NCBI RefSeq assembly: GCF_022267315.1
Contig: NZ_JAIKLE010000005.1
Span: forward strand, 1-64,000
Direction: 5' to 3'
Length of the DNA stretch: 64,000 nucleotides
Source of the DNA: Maribellus maritimus
Lineage (GTDB): Bacteria > Bacteroidota > Bacteroidia > Bacteroidales > Prolixibacteraceae
Shown here: positions 1 through 9,687 of the stretch, piece by piece
How the letters are laid out: each line of letters begins with the position of its first letter
How positions within the stretch are numbered: position 1 is the first letter of the stretch
Program-made: the position numbers and the translations under genes
The notes under the pieces: generated by a model
What the model was told of the DNA's origin: nothing
The model's input: only the letters and a program-made list of their open reading frames with translations
The model's database searches: none

Positions 1-251
1 CCAGCTCCGGCAATGGCTTCCAAATCAGCAGTAATCCCTTCCTTTGCTACATTTCCACCAATAAAATGAAACCAGGTCTCCGGGTGATAAATTTTGGGCG
101 GAGACAAAAAAAGTTCTTCATCATGCGTTCCAAACGGTCTCATTATTTCACTTTTGGAAGGGAGAACAAAATTTTCTTCTTCCGGCTGATTTGAACAAGA
201 ACAAAAGAAGGAAAATACAACAAACAAAATGAACAAATTTTTACCGGCCAT
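1..251 (-). CDS. GH106-like alpha-L-rhamnosidase, N-terminal part only
   Basis: Only the first 83 codons lie inside the window; the gene runs off the left edge. The product starts with a lipoprotein signal (hydrophobic stretch ending FFCSC, Cys at about 18), so it is predicted to be anchored in an envelope membrane. The stretch WFHFIGGNVAKEGITADLEA, at about residues 59-78, is the characteristic N-terminal block of large GH106 alpha-L-rhamnosidases, which remove terminal L-rhamnose from plant or algal polysaccharides. The start ATG lies 18 bases downstream of the stop of the GH78 gene, so the two are probably co-transcribed. Family assignment is by motif only, since the catalytic domain is not visible. 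Confidence 0.72.
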   Translation of the reverse strand, partial: MAGKNLFILFVVFSFFCSCSNQPEEENFVLPSKSEIMRPFGTHDEELFLSPPKIYHPETWFHFIGGNVAKEGITADLEAIAGA

Positions 252-269
252 GACTTTATTATTTTCTTT

Positions 270-2717
270 TCAAAGTTCCTTTATTTCCTGATTACTCATA
301 TTAATAATTTCAGTTTCAAAACCTACAGGAACATTCAGCGAATATTCGATTGTACCATTTTGTTTCTTCCAACTAAATTCAATCGCATCATCCTCAACCG
401 GAAGGACACCGCTGCATTCATCCAAATCGATATCGGAAAAACGAATGGTAACCCTTTTGTTTAAATAATCCACATTTTTAATTCCTAGAATATCTCGATA
501 CAGCACATGTCCCAGGTAGGAAGCAAAACCGTGATTACAACTGGCACTGGATTTCATGTGCTCCCATAAAGTACCGGTTTGTTTGGCCATTTCGTAAAAA
601 TAATCTTCAACCTCGCTTAGCAATTGTACCTGCAAATCATAACGGGAAAGGATGTCCATTCGGAGATAATTTCCGATAAATGCATTGGCTTGAAAAACTT
701 TCGGATAAGTATCATTAACATCTCTGTTTGGACCAAACTCTGTGGTTAATTTTTTCCAAAGTTCGGGATGTGTTTCAGGCGTGGCAATACCGAAAAAGAA
801 TGCATAATATTGACAGACCCCGGTTGTGTTATTCGTTACTTGAAGTTTTCCATTTTTATCGCGAACAGCATTGTCAACAAAAAAATCACCGTTAAACGAT
901 TGTTCCAAAATGGTTTGTTTAATTTGCTTTGCTTTATTTAACCATATTTTGTTGTTATACAAATACCCGGCTTTTTCAAGTGCGGCACTGTAAAGCATAT
1001 TGGAAGGATAATTTACATCCTGCACAAAATTGTTGGCCTCCGACCACTCCACAAAAACCCACTTTTCCAGTTTTTCCAACAGGCCATCTTCGTTTTCAAA
1101 CGCCTCAAAATATTTTAATAAATCAGCAATCCGGGGTTCTATTTTTGCCACTAATTCTGAATCTCCTCCCCGCTTTTTATAATCATCTATCTGAACGATA
1201 AACCACATTGCCCAGTTGGGAATAAAATTGCCGTTGTATTGATCAGCCGGGTAACACATGGGCAACATTCCCGCGGGCAAATATTTAAAACTGTCAGGCA
1301 GGGCATAATTCTCATAGAAATTGTGTGCTACCGCAGATCTCCCCGTAAAATCTTTTTCGGTGATTGCCGAAAAATAACTGTCGCAGAGCCACCCGGCCCG
1401 TTCGCGTGAAGGACAATCCATAAAAATATCTACGGCATTTTGCCGGTATGTCTGTCGGGCAGCCTTGTAGACCGCATTTAATTTTTCGTCGCTACATAAA
1501 AATGCAGCCCGTGGGTTTTCAGGATAGGCATATTCCCGCAGGTATATATCTTCAACTTCACAGGCTCCTTTCAGAACAATGGCTTTCAGAAATTTGAATG
1601 TATAAGACTCAAAGGTCTCCAGATTATAACTACCTGGTTGCAGTTCATAAACAACCTGATTATTCACATCTGCCATTCGTTTTTTTGTATTTACATCTCC
1701 GTTGGTAAGTAATTCATCAAAATAAAAAAGAATTGTACTTGGCTCTTTGCAAACAATGCTACTACCAATAAATCCTGACAGATTGGTTCCAAAATCAAGA
1801 GTTACAAAATCATTCGCGTTTAAAGAAAAAGACTGCTTGTTATAATTTTGTTCTACTTTTTTAAACGTTTTGTTGGCAACCTCCTGAATTAATTGAGACG
1901 GTAAAACTTCCAGTTCTTCCTCTTTATAACCTTTAAATTCGCTGTTTATATTTACTAAGGAGCGATCTTTATAATATTTCTCCGGTTTTTGAAATTGAAT
2001 CGTTCCCTCAGCGTAAACTACTAACGGATGAACAATGTTGAAATCAGGTAGCAAAAGATTTCTAGTGAGAAGCTTAGCTTTTTCCTGCTCGACCAGTTCA
2101 ATTTTCGCCACTGGCTTTTTTGTCGAGGTTTTCCATGAATCAAAGTCCGCATTCAGTCGGTAATATTCGGTAAACGGACGCTGAAAACTATACCGTTCCA
2201 CTTTTTGCAAACGTTCATTTATTTGAAAGGCATCAAACCCCGAATCTGCGCCTGTTGCCAATAGAATATTGTTACCCGCTTCAACTTCGGCTTGCAGAAA
2301 AGAAGGTTCATCGATGGTATAAAAGCTGTTTACATTGTAGCCAACCACCTCAATTGCGAGCACATTTTCACCGTCCTTCACCAATTGTCCCAAACCATAT
2401 TCATCAACACGATAAAAATCATGTGCAGCTCTTGCGGGACCATATCCCAGGAATTTTCCATTCAAAAAAACACGATAAAGTGTGGAAGCGGTAATTTTCA
2501 ATTTTATATCCTGATTTGTTTTTGCCTGAAAAATGCCTTGAAAAGCTAAAGTCATGTTCATCTCAGTTTCGCGGCCTTCAGCCCAAACCGGAACTGCTTT
2601 TTTTAATAATTCATCTTTCTCTGTTTTTGGTGTTTCACATGATATGATAAATGGAAAAACAAAAATTAAAATAACTGCCAAATATTTAAAAAAATCTGAT
2701 ATAAAAGAGTTCTTCAT
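270..2717 (-). CDS. GH78-type alpha-L-rhamnosidase, lipoprotein
   Basis: The 815-residue product has a lipoprotein signal with FIISC lipobox (Cys27). It is an inverting glycosidase expected to release L-rhamnose from oligosaccharides. The N-terminal half looks like the beta-sandwich modules of GH78 (FLNGKFLGYGPARAAHDFYR near 85-105). The (alpha/alpha)6 barrel carries DCPSRERAGW near residue 437, the GH78 signature whose Glu is the general acid. A LWEH block near 716 is in the position of the second acidic residue. It sits between a sialidase-fold gene (46 bases upstream) and a GH106 gene (18 bases downstream), so two rhamnosidase families are co-transcribed. Family level is confident; the exact linkage cannot be told. 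Confidence 0.85.
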   Translation of the reverse strand: MKNSFISDFFKYLAVILIFVFPFIISCETPKTEKDELLKKAVPVWAEGRETEMNMTLAFQGIFQAKTNQDIKLKITASTLYRVFLNGKFLGYGPARAAHDFYRVDEYGLGQLVKDGENVLAIEVVGYNVNSFYTIDEPSFLQAEVEAGNNILLATGADSGFDAFQINERLQKVERYSFQRPFTEYYRLNADFDSWKTSTKKPVAKIELVEQEKAKLLTRNLLLPDFNIVHPLVVYAEGTIQFQKPEKYYKDRSLVNINSEFKGYKEEELEVLPSQLIQEVANKTFKKVEQNYNKQSFSLNANDFVTLDFGTNLSGFIGSSIVCKEPSTILFYFDELLTNGDVNTKKRMADVNNQVVYELQPGSYNLETFESYTFKFLKAIVLKGACEVEDIYLREYAYPENPRAAFLCSDEKLNAVYKAARQTYRQNAVDIFMDCPSRERAGWLCDSYFSAITEKDFTGRSAVAHNFYENYALPDSFKYLPAGMLPMCYPADQYNGNFIPNWAMWFIVQIDDYKKRGGDSELVAKIEPRIADLLKYFEAFENEDGLLEKLEKWVFVEWSEANNFVQDVNYPSNMLYSAALEKAGYLYNNKIWLNKAKQIKQTILEQSFNGDFFVDNAVRDKNGKLQVTNNTTGVCQYYAFFFGIATPETHPELWKKLTTEFGPNRDVNDTYPKVFQANAFIGNYLRMDILSRYDLQVQLLSEVEDYFYEMAKQTGTLWEHMKSSASCNHGFASYLGHVLYRDILGIKNVDYLNKRVTIRFSDIDLDECSGVLPVEDDAIEFSWKKQNGTIEYSLNVPVGFETEIINMSNQEIKEL

Positions 2718-2763
2718 TTTTCAGGTTGATTTAGGTTTTGTTCGATTTATACTATTTAGTTTT

Positions 2764-3948
2764 TTATTTTATTTCCAATATGGTTCCGGCAATGTAACGC
2801 GTTCCTTTGTTTTTATTAAAATAATACACCACCAGCACCCGATTTTCGTCGATTAGAACGGGCCAGGTATACCCCAAATCGGAATTTCCTCCGTCGTCAC
2901 GCAGAACAAATTCTGGAGCAGTAGCAAAATCGGTGCATTCAGCATTTAAGATACGAGCTCTGATTCCATAAGGTTCATGTCGGTAACCATAAGTAAGCAA
3001 AACACGATTATCAGGCAAGCGAAGTGTATTTAAAGGATGTCCCTGAAAGCCCATTTTTTTCCAGGGGCTGAAAGTTTTTCCACCATCTTTTGAACGGGCA
3101 ATACATGCCTGATCATTCATTCCCGACGTACGAAGAAAGGCTACCAAATCGCCTTTTGGTGTTTCATAAATGGAGGTTTCGTTAAACGAAGCTTTATTAT
3201 CGGTAGCAACCACAGACTGATATTCCCATGTCAGCCCTTTATCATCGGAAACGAGCAAATGCGTCGAAGACTTTCTCGGTTCTTCATTATCGAAGGCAGC
3301 AACCACCCAATAAATTCTTCCGTTTTCTCCCTCGCAAAGAGCACCCCGATTGTATGCAGGCAAGGGTTCTCCCGTGGGACTTAGATTTAATTCCGGCAGA
3401 ATATGCGGGGGATAAATCGGTCCGTTCCAGTTTTTTCCACCGTCCGTTGAACGTATGAGATACCCCCCTAAAAAAACAAAATCATTATTTTCTCCGTAAG
3501 GTTTTTGAAGTGTAGCCCGTTCTTCTTCCGACAAAGGTGCCCAGCCGTAGCTGGCACATAGAATTGTTCCGTCCTCTAATTGCAACATACACGGATCCTG
3601 TGAACCGCCAAAAGGATGTGCGTAAATTAATTCCGGTTCTTTTGTCCAATTTTCAGCATCGGTTGAACAAACTTTTACGAGGTAACTGTTGGCATCAACA
3701 TGATGGTTTCCTTTGGCTCCGTATATACGACGATCGGGAGCCCGCCGAAAAGCGACAATCATCTCACCATCGGGACGTTTAATCACAGAAGGAAAGCTGG
3801 AATAAAAAAAGGTGTCTTTATAAATGACCACATCTTTTATTTTTATTAAACCAGTTTTGGGTTTATCTGCTTCTTGTTTCTCTGTCTGTTCCTTAGCAAA
3901 AACAGAATAAAAACCAAGCATTATAAAAAAACTGAGTACTGCTTTCAT
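2764..3948 (-). CDS. secreted sialidase-superfamily (BNR/Asp-box) protein
   Basis: The 394-residue product has a cleavable signal peptide (about 1-18) followed by a single six-bladed sialidase-fold domain. Asp-boxes are visible as STDGGKNW (near 171), SDDKGLTW (near 237) and SKDGGKTF (near 288). An early FRR segment and later isolated Arg residues could form the carboxylate-binding triad of GH33, but I could not confirm all three. In family terms it is an exo-sialidase-like hydrolase. Its place among rhamnosidases suggests it may act on another acidic sugar in the same glycan, which is inference. The ATG start gives a good signal peptide. It is followed after 46 bases by the GH78 gene. Confidence 0.75.
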   Translation of the reverse strand: MKAVLSFFIMLGFYSVFAKEQTEKQEADKPKTGLIKIKDVVIYKDTFFYSSFPSVIKRPDGEMIVAFRRAPDRRIYGAKGNHHVDANSYLVKVCSTDAENWTKEPELIYAHPFGGSQDPCMLQLEDGTILCASYGWAPLSEEERATLQKPYGENNDFVFLGGYLIRSTDGGKNWNGPIYPPHILPELNLSPTGEPLPAYNRGALCEGENGRIYWVVAAFDNEEPRKSSTHLLVSDDKGLTWEYQSVVATDNKASFNETSIYETPKGDLVAFLRTSGMNDQACIARSKDGGKTFSPWKKMGFQGHPLNTLRLPDNRVLLTYGYRHEPYGIRARILNAECTDFATAPEFVLRDDGGNSDLGYTWPVLIDENRVLVVYYFNKNKGTRYIAGTILEIK

Positions 3949-4030
3949 TCAGTTAAGATTTAGTTCCAATATTACTTTAAATAATTATGTTATGCATCCC
4001 GTGGAATCCTTCCTGTAAATAACGAGCGAA

Positions 4031-4870
4031 CTATAACCCTTCCAATATTGTTTCCAAATAACCGGAAGTATGGGCAATATCGTTTACCAAGGGGAAATCG
4101 ACTCCATATTCGAGCAACTGTTTTAGTTCTTCAGGTGAGTCAGTTCCAAAATAATTTATTCGGATTCCGTTCTTTTTCAAAGCCCTCGTATAATCAGCAA
4201 AATCGGGCGTAACTTCTCCTTTTAACTGAATAAAATCGGCTTTCATTTTAATGGTTGAATTAACATAATCCCAATTCGAATCCTGTCGCTCCATGTTACA
4301 AATTAAAATTCCGGGAACAAATTCTTTTGCAGCCTTCGCGGCTTTTTCACTGCAAGCTAAAAAAGCCTGATTCAAACGATTTTCTTCTTGCAACTTTTTG
4401 GCAACCATTACCGGGGTTTCACCTTCGCCTTTTATATGAACATTGATCCATATATTTCGGGGAAGGATATCCAGGGCTTCTTTAAAAGTTGGTACTTTCT
4501 CACCTTGAAAATCCTGCGACTTCCAGCTCCCGGCATCTAGTTTTTTTATTTCATCCAGTGTAAAATCTGAAATTCTTCCCGATCCATTTGTTGTTCGGTC
4601 AACCGTTTTATCGTGCATAATCACCATTTTTCCATCTTTGGTTAACCACACGTCCATCTCCACCATTTGCGCACCGGCTTCGACAGCGGCTTTAAAAGCC
4701 ACAATTGTATTTTCAGGATGAGTAACCATTGCTCCACGGTGTGCACAAAAACCTCTATCCGGCAATAAATTTTGTTCTTCTGTTTTACTGCTTAGTGTTT
4801 GAGCATGACTAATTTCATTATCAAAAAAAAACAGGCAAAGAGCCAGGGCAAAAAATAGAATAAGTTTCAT
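4031..4870 (-). CDS. exported glycerophosphodiester phosphodiesterase
   Basis: The 279-residue protein has a signal peptide (about 1-23), so it acts outside the cytoplasm. It hydrolyses glycerophosphodiesters to glycerol-3-phosphate and an alcohol. The GDPD signature is intact: AHRG with His44 and Arg45, PENT with Glu53, the metal-binding EMD (Glu71, Asp73), and MHD with catalytic His86. TTNGSGRISDFTLDEI follows as in bacterial GlpQ/UgpQ proteins. Length is normal for a single-domain GDPD. It lies 84 bases downstream of the lysoplasmalogenase-like gene and 82 bases upstream of the sialidase-fold gene. Together with the next two genes it suggests a lipid head-group scavenging function next to the rhamnosidases. 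Confidence 0.92.
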   Translation of the reverse strand: MKLILFFALALCLFFFDNEISHAQTLSSKTEEQNLLPDRGFCAHRGAMVTHPENTIVAFKAAVEAGAQMVEMDVWLTKDGKMVIMHDKTVDRTTNGSGRISDFTLDEIKKLDAGSWKSQDFQGEKVPTFKEALDILPRNIWINVHIKGEGETPVMVAKKLQEENRLNQAFLACSEKAAKAAKEFVPGILICNMERQDSNWDYVNSTIKMKADFIQLKGEVTPDFADYTRALKKNGIRINYFGTDSPEELKQLLEYGVDFPLVNDIAHTSGYLETILEGL

Positions 4871-4954
4871 TGTCTTTTGTTCTTGTTTATTATTATCTGT
4901 ATTTCTTTTTCTATGTTTCCGGATTTCATCTTTTCTACTAATTCAACATTTAAA

Positions 4955-5626
4955 CTAATTCAATTCTTTCGCCTTTCTGCGCATCACCGAGAAAGTTACA
5001 GAAATATGTGCTAAATAGTAAGTAGGCAAAATCAAAAAGTTTAATTCTTTGTAACCCACAAATTCTTTTAATGAAATAATTGTGTCGGAAAAAAGAATCA
5101 AAAAAATTCCAAAAATATAAGCCCATTTTTCGGCTCCGGAAGCACGAATTCCAACAGCAGTTCCCAGCGAAATACACGAAATTACCAGATAAACCAAAAC
5201 CGCCATCGTTAATACCGGATTATCCATTGAAGGGAATAACACCCACATAAAAAACACAAAAAAACCAAACAATAAAAACAGCGTAAAAATTTTGTTTATG
5301 TGTCCGTTAAGCCACGCATAAAGAAGATATCCCACATGTGCAAAAAAGAAAAAGACAATGCCGTAAACAAACATAAAAGCATCATCTTGCTTATTCGACA
5401 AAAACCAGTCGCCAACGATGGAAAACAGAAATGCCGACATCAGAAAAAGGATATCTTTTGCTTTTGGTAGTTTGGAAAAATAAAGTATCAAAAGAATTAT
5501 GATTCCGGCACCTGCGGTTCCCGATTTAAAGAAAAATCCGAAATGGTTAAGCGCCAAAACAGCAGAAACCGTTGGAACAATTAACAGGAGATATAACCAG
5601 CTTGCATTAAACTGTTTTGTTTTCAT
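4955..5626 (-). CDS. YhhN-family lysoplasmalogenase-like membrane protein
   Basis: An integral membrane protein of 223 residues with about eight hydrophobic segments. The layout matches the YhhN/TMEM86 family, whose characterised members cleave the vinyl-ether bond of lysoplasmalogens. The conserved GDWFL and the DTIISL and YYLAHISV segments are visible. I chose the ATG at 5626: a longer reading from a TTG at 5659 would overlap the upstream metallophosphoesterase and add a polar leader with no signal character. The ATG leaves a 22-base gap. Enzyme activity is inferred from the family only; many bacterial YhhN proteins are untested. Confidence 0.8.
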   Translation of the reverse strand: MKTKQFNASWLYLLLIVPTVSAVLALNHFGFFFKSGTAGAGIIILLILYFSKLPKAKDILFLMSAFLFSIVGDWFLSNKQDDAFMFVYGIVFFFFAHVGYLLYAWLNGHINKIFTLFLLFGFFVFFMWVLFPSMDNPVLTMAVLVYLVISCISLGTAVGIRASGAEKWAYIFGIFLILFSDTIISLKEFVGYKELNFLILPTYYLAHISVTFSVMRRKAKELN

Positions 5627-5648
5627 TGCAGAATAGCTTTTGTTTATA

Positions 5649-6596
5649 TTAAAGGTCAATCTGCATTTCTTTCTGCTGACTTCCGGGCAGAGAAATACAG
5701 ATGTTATTTTCAGTAAGTTTTATTTGTCGCCAACTCGTTGTGTCTTGAGCAAATGCCCCCGTTCTTACTTGGATAATTTCGTTTCCTTCTTTATTAGCAA
5801 ATGATTGAATATCATTTTTATGATTATGCCCGGCAAGTATCATTTTCACGGAAGAATATTTTGCCAAAACAGAAAACAATTCTCCTCCTGTTTCAACAAC
5901 GTTACTTTTTAGCGGGATATGCATCAAAATAATTTCCACATCATCATCGGATTGGTTTATTTGTCCCTCCAACCAATGCAACTGAGGCGTATCCACGTAG
6001 GGAAGCAATACATTCTCTTCATCGGAAAAATCATAATAGCCATCATCGAGAAAAATAAACCGAAAGGATGTTTCCCCAACTTTGAAAATTTTACTGTAGT
6101 GTGTACCTTCGCTAAAACACGAAGCGTTTTTTATCCACGCAGCACGGGCTTTTTCAGCATTGTTTTGGGTTGAGATACGTTCACCTTCTCCCCACGAATA
6201 AGAAATAATATCGTGATTTCCGAGTGTAAAATAAAAAGGCACCTGACTTTTCCCCATTAGCTGCACCAACTGTTCCAGTTGAAATTCCAGCATTTTTCCG
6301 TTGCTGTTTTCGCCTTCAAAAAAATCGACTAAATCGCCGGTAGCAATTACAAAATTACTTTGGGTTTTTCGCGGCATATTTTCAACAAAATTTTTCAGAG
6401 GTTTTACACCATCTTTATAACCACTTCTATTTTCAGCCAACTCAGGCTGAAAAAAATCCAAATCGAAAATTACATGCGTGTCCGTAATATGAAGGAAAGA
6501 GAGTGTATCATTTTGCCCGAATAAACCTCCGCGAATCAGAATAATTAACCCCAACACCAAAAGTATCTTGTAAAAATTATTTTCGATATCATTCAT
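5649..6596 (-). CDS. exported calcineurin-like metallophosphoesterase
   Basis: The 315-residue protein is led by a hydrophobic signal or anchor segment (about 10-26). The five metallophosphoesterase blocks are in order: ITDTH (Asp39, His41), ATGDLVD (Asp88), LGNHD (Asn127, His128), a later LMHIP, and AGHNH near the C-terminus. These bind the two-metal centre that hydrolyses phosphomono- or diesters. The substrate cannot be told. Its position directly before a lysoplasmalogenase-like gene and a GDPD suggests lipid-derived phosphodiesters, which is inference. I use the ATG at 6596; the frame stays open to a TTG at 6659, but the added 21 residues are polar and would bury the signal peptide. Confidence 0.85.
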   Translation of the reverse strand: MNDIENNFYKILLVLGLIILIRGGLFGQNDTLSFLHITDTHVIFDLDFFQPELAENRSGYKDGVKPLKNFVENMPRKTQSNFVIATGDLVDFFEGENSNGKMLEFQLEQLVQLMGKSQVPFYFTLGNHDIISYSWGEGERISTQNNAEKARAAWIKNASCFSEGTHYSKIFKVGETSFRFIFLDDGYYDFSDEENVLLPYVDTPQLHWLEGQINQSDDDVEIILMHIPLKSNVVETGGELFSVLAKYSSVKMILAGHNHKNDIQSFANKEGNEIIQVRTGAFAQDTTSWRQIKLTENNICISLPGSQQKEMQIDL

Positions 6597-6775
6597 TTGA
6601 ATAAATTTGTTTCCTGTTTGTACATCATCATTCTGTCTGTTGTAATGTATGGTATACAATTACGGTAAATTAAACTGAACTTATTTAAGCATCAATCTAT
6701 TTAAAACAGTTCCCCGGAAATTCTAATAATTATAGGGACGAACGACGAAGATACATAATAAAGGGTGTTTTGACA

Positions 6776-9439
6776 TCAGTCGATTGTATATCTGACATTG
6801 TATTTTCCACTCTTAATGTTCACCAACGAATTGGCATTTTGAAAAGTATATTTTTTCCCCTCCAATGAATATTCCTCAATGCCTTCGGGAATTACAACTT
6901 CTGCTTCAACGCCCACGGGAATTTCTATTTCCATATCCATTTTCCCTGCTTCAATTTTCCAGTTTACCGACAGTTTTCCCCACGGCGTTTCTTTAAAGGT
7001 TTTTGCCCATGTAACTCCTTCGGGAATTTGTGGCTGAATGCGTACTTTTCGGTAGGCCGGGAAATCTTCCAGCGGAAAAATTCCACCAACAGCCTGATAA
7101 AACCAGGAGCCGGTTCCGTTGTAACAGTTATGAATCCTGCTCCGGGCACCGTCCCAATGTTCCCAGGTAGTTGTAGCACCATTATCAATCATATACAAGT
7201 AACCCGGGTAATCGCGCTTTTTCATCATTGAATACATTAAACCGGATTTTTGGTTTTTAGTTGCCCACTCGCTTAAAACCGGAAGACCTACTAACCCACA
7301 GGCAAAATGCCCCTCACGATTTACATTGATTTCAGTATATAAAGCTTCTTTTACATTATCTAATTCTTTTTCAGGAACCACACCGGCTATCAACGGGAAA
7401 GCCAAATCGATTTGTGTTCCTGTTCCATAGGTGTTATTTGATTCGTCAAAAAATGTTTCATGAATCATTTTCTGCAACTGATCTTTTTTCCGGGCATACA
7501 TTTTTTCATCATTCGCTTTTCCGAGAATTCCGGCTATTTTCTGCATATTATCGTAACAAACAGCAACAAAAGAATTATTTACCACATCCACCGAAGCCTC
7601 AGCAGTCTGGTCGATTCCTTCCGGTGTAGCCCAGTCGCCCAGATACCATCCGCGGTAATCTGTGTCGGGCCATCGTTTCAAAAGTCCGTCAACCGAATAT
7701 CTATCGACATAGTCTAACCATTTCTGCATTACGGGATAATATTTTTTCAGTATCAACGTATCGCCATAATTCAGAAAAGTATTCCAGGTACCCGTGATAA
7801 TAAAACCACACCAATAGGGACCACCGCCAGCTCTGTATGGATTTGGCGCAGTGTGCGGCATTCCACCGTCTTCTCGAACTACATCGGCCCACGCCTGCAG
7901 CCAGTTGGAATATAAAGGGCCTAAGTTGTACATTGTTTGAGCTGTTACCGTTGAAGCATTTCCATCTCCGCCATAACCCAGGCGTTCAATTTGAGGACAA
8001 TCGACCAAATCTCCGCCTATACTTATACACTGAAGCGTATAATGCAACATATCATGAATCGCATTTAAATCCGGATCGGAACATTCAAATCCGGAAGCCT
8101 CTTCATAATCGGTCCGGATAAGGTAGGCCTGAACAGAATCAACATCCGGTATTTCAGGGAGTCCGGTGACCTGCACATACCTAAATCCGTGATAGTTAAA
8201 TTTATTGATAAAAGTTTCGGGTGCTGTACCGGATGCTATATAAAGATCGTATTGATTGCGGTAGTTAAACTTCCCCTCTTTGGTTAGATGATCACAATAT
8301 TCCAGTTTTATCTCCTGCCCGGATTTTAAATCCTGAAAATGAAACTCAAGCCATCCCGTTAAATTCTTTCCCATATCCACCAGAAATGTATCTGCTGCAA
8401 TTTGAATAATTGCTGCCGGTTGAATAGTATCCTGAATGGTATTTAATTCTGTCATCTGAGGGCTTATAGCATGATGCGGAATATTTACAACCGAAACCGG
8501 CTTCCACTCCCGGCCAGGCTCATCCGTTTTTAAATCGTTTTTTGTTAGCATGCCGTTTATGATCTCACCCCCAAACTGATTTGGCCTCCAGTTTCCATGA
8601 CGGGTGTAACCACTTGCTCTGCCTTTCCAACCAGCGTTGGTAACAGCGATGGTTTGTTTTTTCTCTCCATGCACTTTTTCCAACTGCGCCCGAACTACCG
8701 GGCCATCGTTTACCACACCGGGAAGTCCGGAGGTGTACCATCCGCTCCCCAACCAAATCAACAAATCATTCCGGCCTTTTTTAACCAAAGCTGAAACATC
8801 GTAGGTATTTATTAACGAACGTTTATTCAACTGTGAAACTGCCGGAGTTAAAACACCGTTGCCCGCTTTTTTTCCGTTTATATAAACCTCATGGTATCCC
8901 AAAGAATTTACATGCAATAAATATTTTGAATCAGTATCCTCCACATCAAATGATTTAAAAAACTGGGGACACTCGCTAAAACCGGCACTGGTATTATATG
9001 CAATGTATTCCGCCTGCCAGTTATCTTCAGTTAACAAGCCTATTCCAAACATAGCGGGTACACTCCATTCCGATACATTTTCATTATTATCCCAAACACG
9101 TATTTTCCAAAAGGCAGCTATTCCCGGCAACAGTTTCTTTCCCTCGTATGGAACAAAAATATCCGAGACGGATTCGATTTTCCCGGAGTCCCAAAAATCA
9201 GATTTTTCTTCTTCAAGCAAATCAACATCGCTGGCAACCAGAATCTGAAAAGCTTTTTGCTCTGTACCATTTTGTAAGCTCTGAATTTTCCAGCTAAAAC
9301 GGGGTACTATTTTGTCAATCGCTGTCGGATTTGTTAAATTTTCACATTTAAGGTCGTAAACAACAAGATGATTTTTTGAGCTACAACTCAATAAAATGAA
9401 TAAAACAGCAGGGATAAAAAAGACAGGTAGTCGGTTCAT
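6776..9439 (-). CDS. GH78 alpha-L-rhamnosidase, lipoprotein
   Basis: The 887-residue lipoprotein (lipobox LLSC, Cys19) has the classic multidomain GH78 layout: an N-terminal fibronectin-like domain starting LKCENLTNPTAID, a carbohydrate-binding-like beta domain (YINGKKAGNGVLTPAVS), the (alpha/alpha)6 barrel and a C-terminal beta-sandwich. The catalytic block reads DCPQIERLGYGGDGN near 481, a common Bacteroidota variant of DCPxRDERxGWxGD in which the general-acid Glu is kept. The second catalytic Glu is expected in WEHWDGARSRIHN near 763. It is only distantly similar to the 815-residue GH78 in this window, so the two probably act on different rhamnosyl linkages. It is probably the first gene of the minus-strand run; the preceding gene ends in its own terminator. 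Confidence 0.93.
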   Translation of the reverse strand: MNRLPVFFIPAVLFILLSCSSKNHLVVYDLKCENLTNPTAIDKIVPRFSWKIQSLQNGTEQKAFQILVASDVDLLEEEKSDFWDSGKIESVSDIFVPYEGKKLLPGIAAFWKIRVWDNNENVSEWSVPAMFGIGLLTEDNWQAEYIAYNTSAGFSECPQFFKSFDVEDTDSKYLLHVNSLGYHEVYINGKKAGNGVLTPAVSQLNKRSLINTYDVSALVKKGRNDLLIWLGSGWYTSGLPGVVNDGPVVRAQLEKVHGEKKQTIAVTNAGWKGRASGYTRHGNWRPNQFGGEIINGMLTKNDLKTDEPGREWKPVSVVNIPHHAISPQMTELNTIQDTIQPAAIIQIAADTFLVDMGKNLTGWLEFHFQDLKSGQEIKLEYCDHLTKEGKFNYRNQYDLYIASGTAPETFINKFNYHGFRYVQVTGLPEIPDVDSVQAYLIRTDYEEASGFECSDPDLNAIHDMLHYTLQCISIGGDLVDCPQIERLGYGGDGNASTVTAQTMYNLGPLYSNWLQAWADVVREDGGMPHTAPNPYRAGGGPYWCGFIITGTWNTFLNYGDTLILKKYYPVMQKWLDYVDRYSVDGLLKRWPDTDYRGWYLGDWATPEGIDQTAEASVDVVNNSFVAVCYDNMQKIAGILGKANDEKMYARKKDQLQKMIHETFFDESNNTYGTGTQIDLAFPLIAGVVPEKELDNVKEALYTEINVNREGHFACGLVGLPVLSEWATKNQKSGLMYSMMKKRDYPGYLYMIDNGATTTWEHWDGARSRIHNCYNGTGSWFYQAVGGIFPLEDFPAYRKVRIQPQIPEGVTWAKTFKETPWGKLSVNWKIEAGKMDMEIEIPVGVEAEVVIPEGIEEYSLEGKKYTFQNANSLVNIKSGKYNVRYTID

Positions 9440-9652
9440 TTATCAACAGTTTAAAATTTGGATTATCAATCCCGGCAAAGTTATTAAAGTTTTTATAAAT
9501 ATTAGGCTTCAAAGTACGAGTATGCTTTCTCTGCAAAAGTTAATGTTTTCCGGCACTCGCTTTTTCAAACCCTTGGGAATATATTTAATCAAGACCGTAA
9601 AAGTACCTCCAAGAATTATATTCTGCTTCAAATTCAGCAACCGTCCTCTTTT

Positions 9653-9687
9653 ACAAAAAAACCGCTACCAAAAATTTGATAGCGGTT
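9653..9687 (-). terminator. rho-independent terminator, minus strand
   Basis: An 8-bp perfect stem (9660-9667 with 9680-9687) can be extended inward after one mismatch by CAAA/TTTG. On the minus strand the stem is followed by a run of seven T. It ends transcription that starts between 9690 and 9900, or that reads through from the lipocalin-like gene. Confidence 0.7.

Noticed and set aside
5627-5659. TTG start for the YhhN-family gene
   Set aside because: It would overlap the upstream gene and add polar residues before the first membrane helix.
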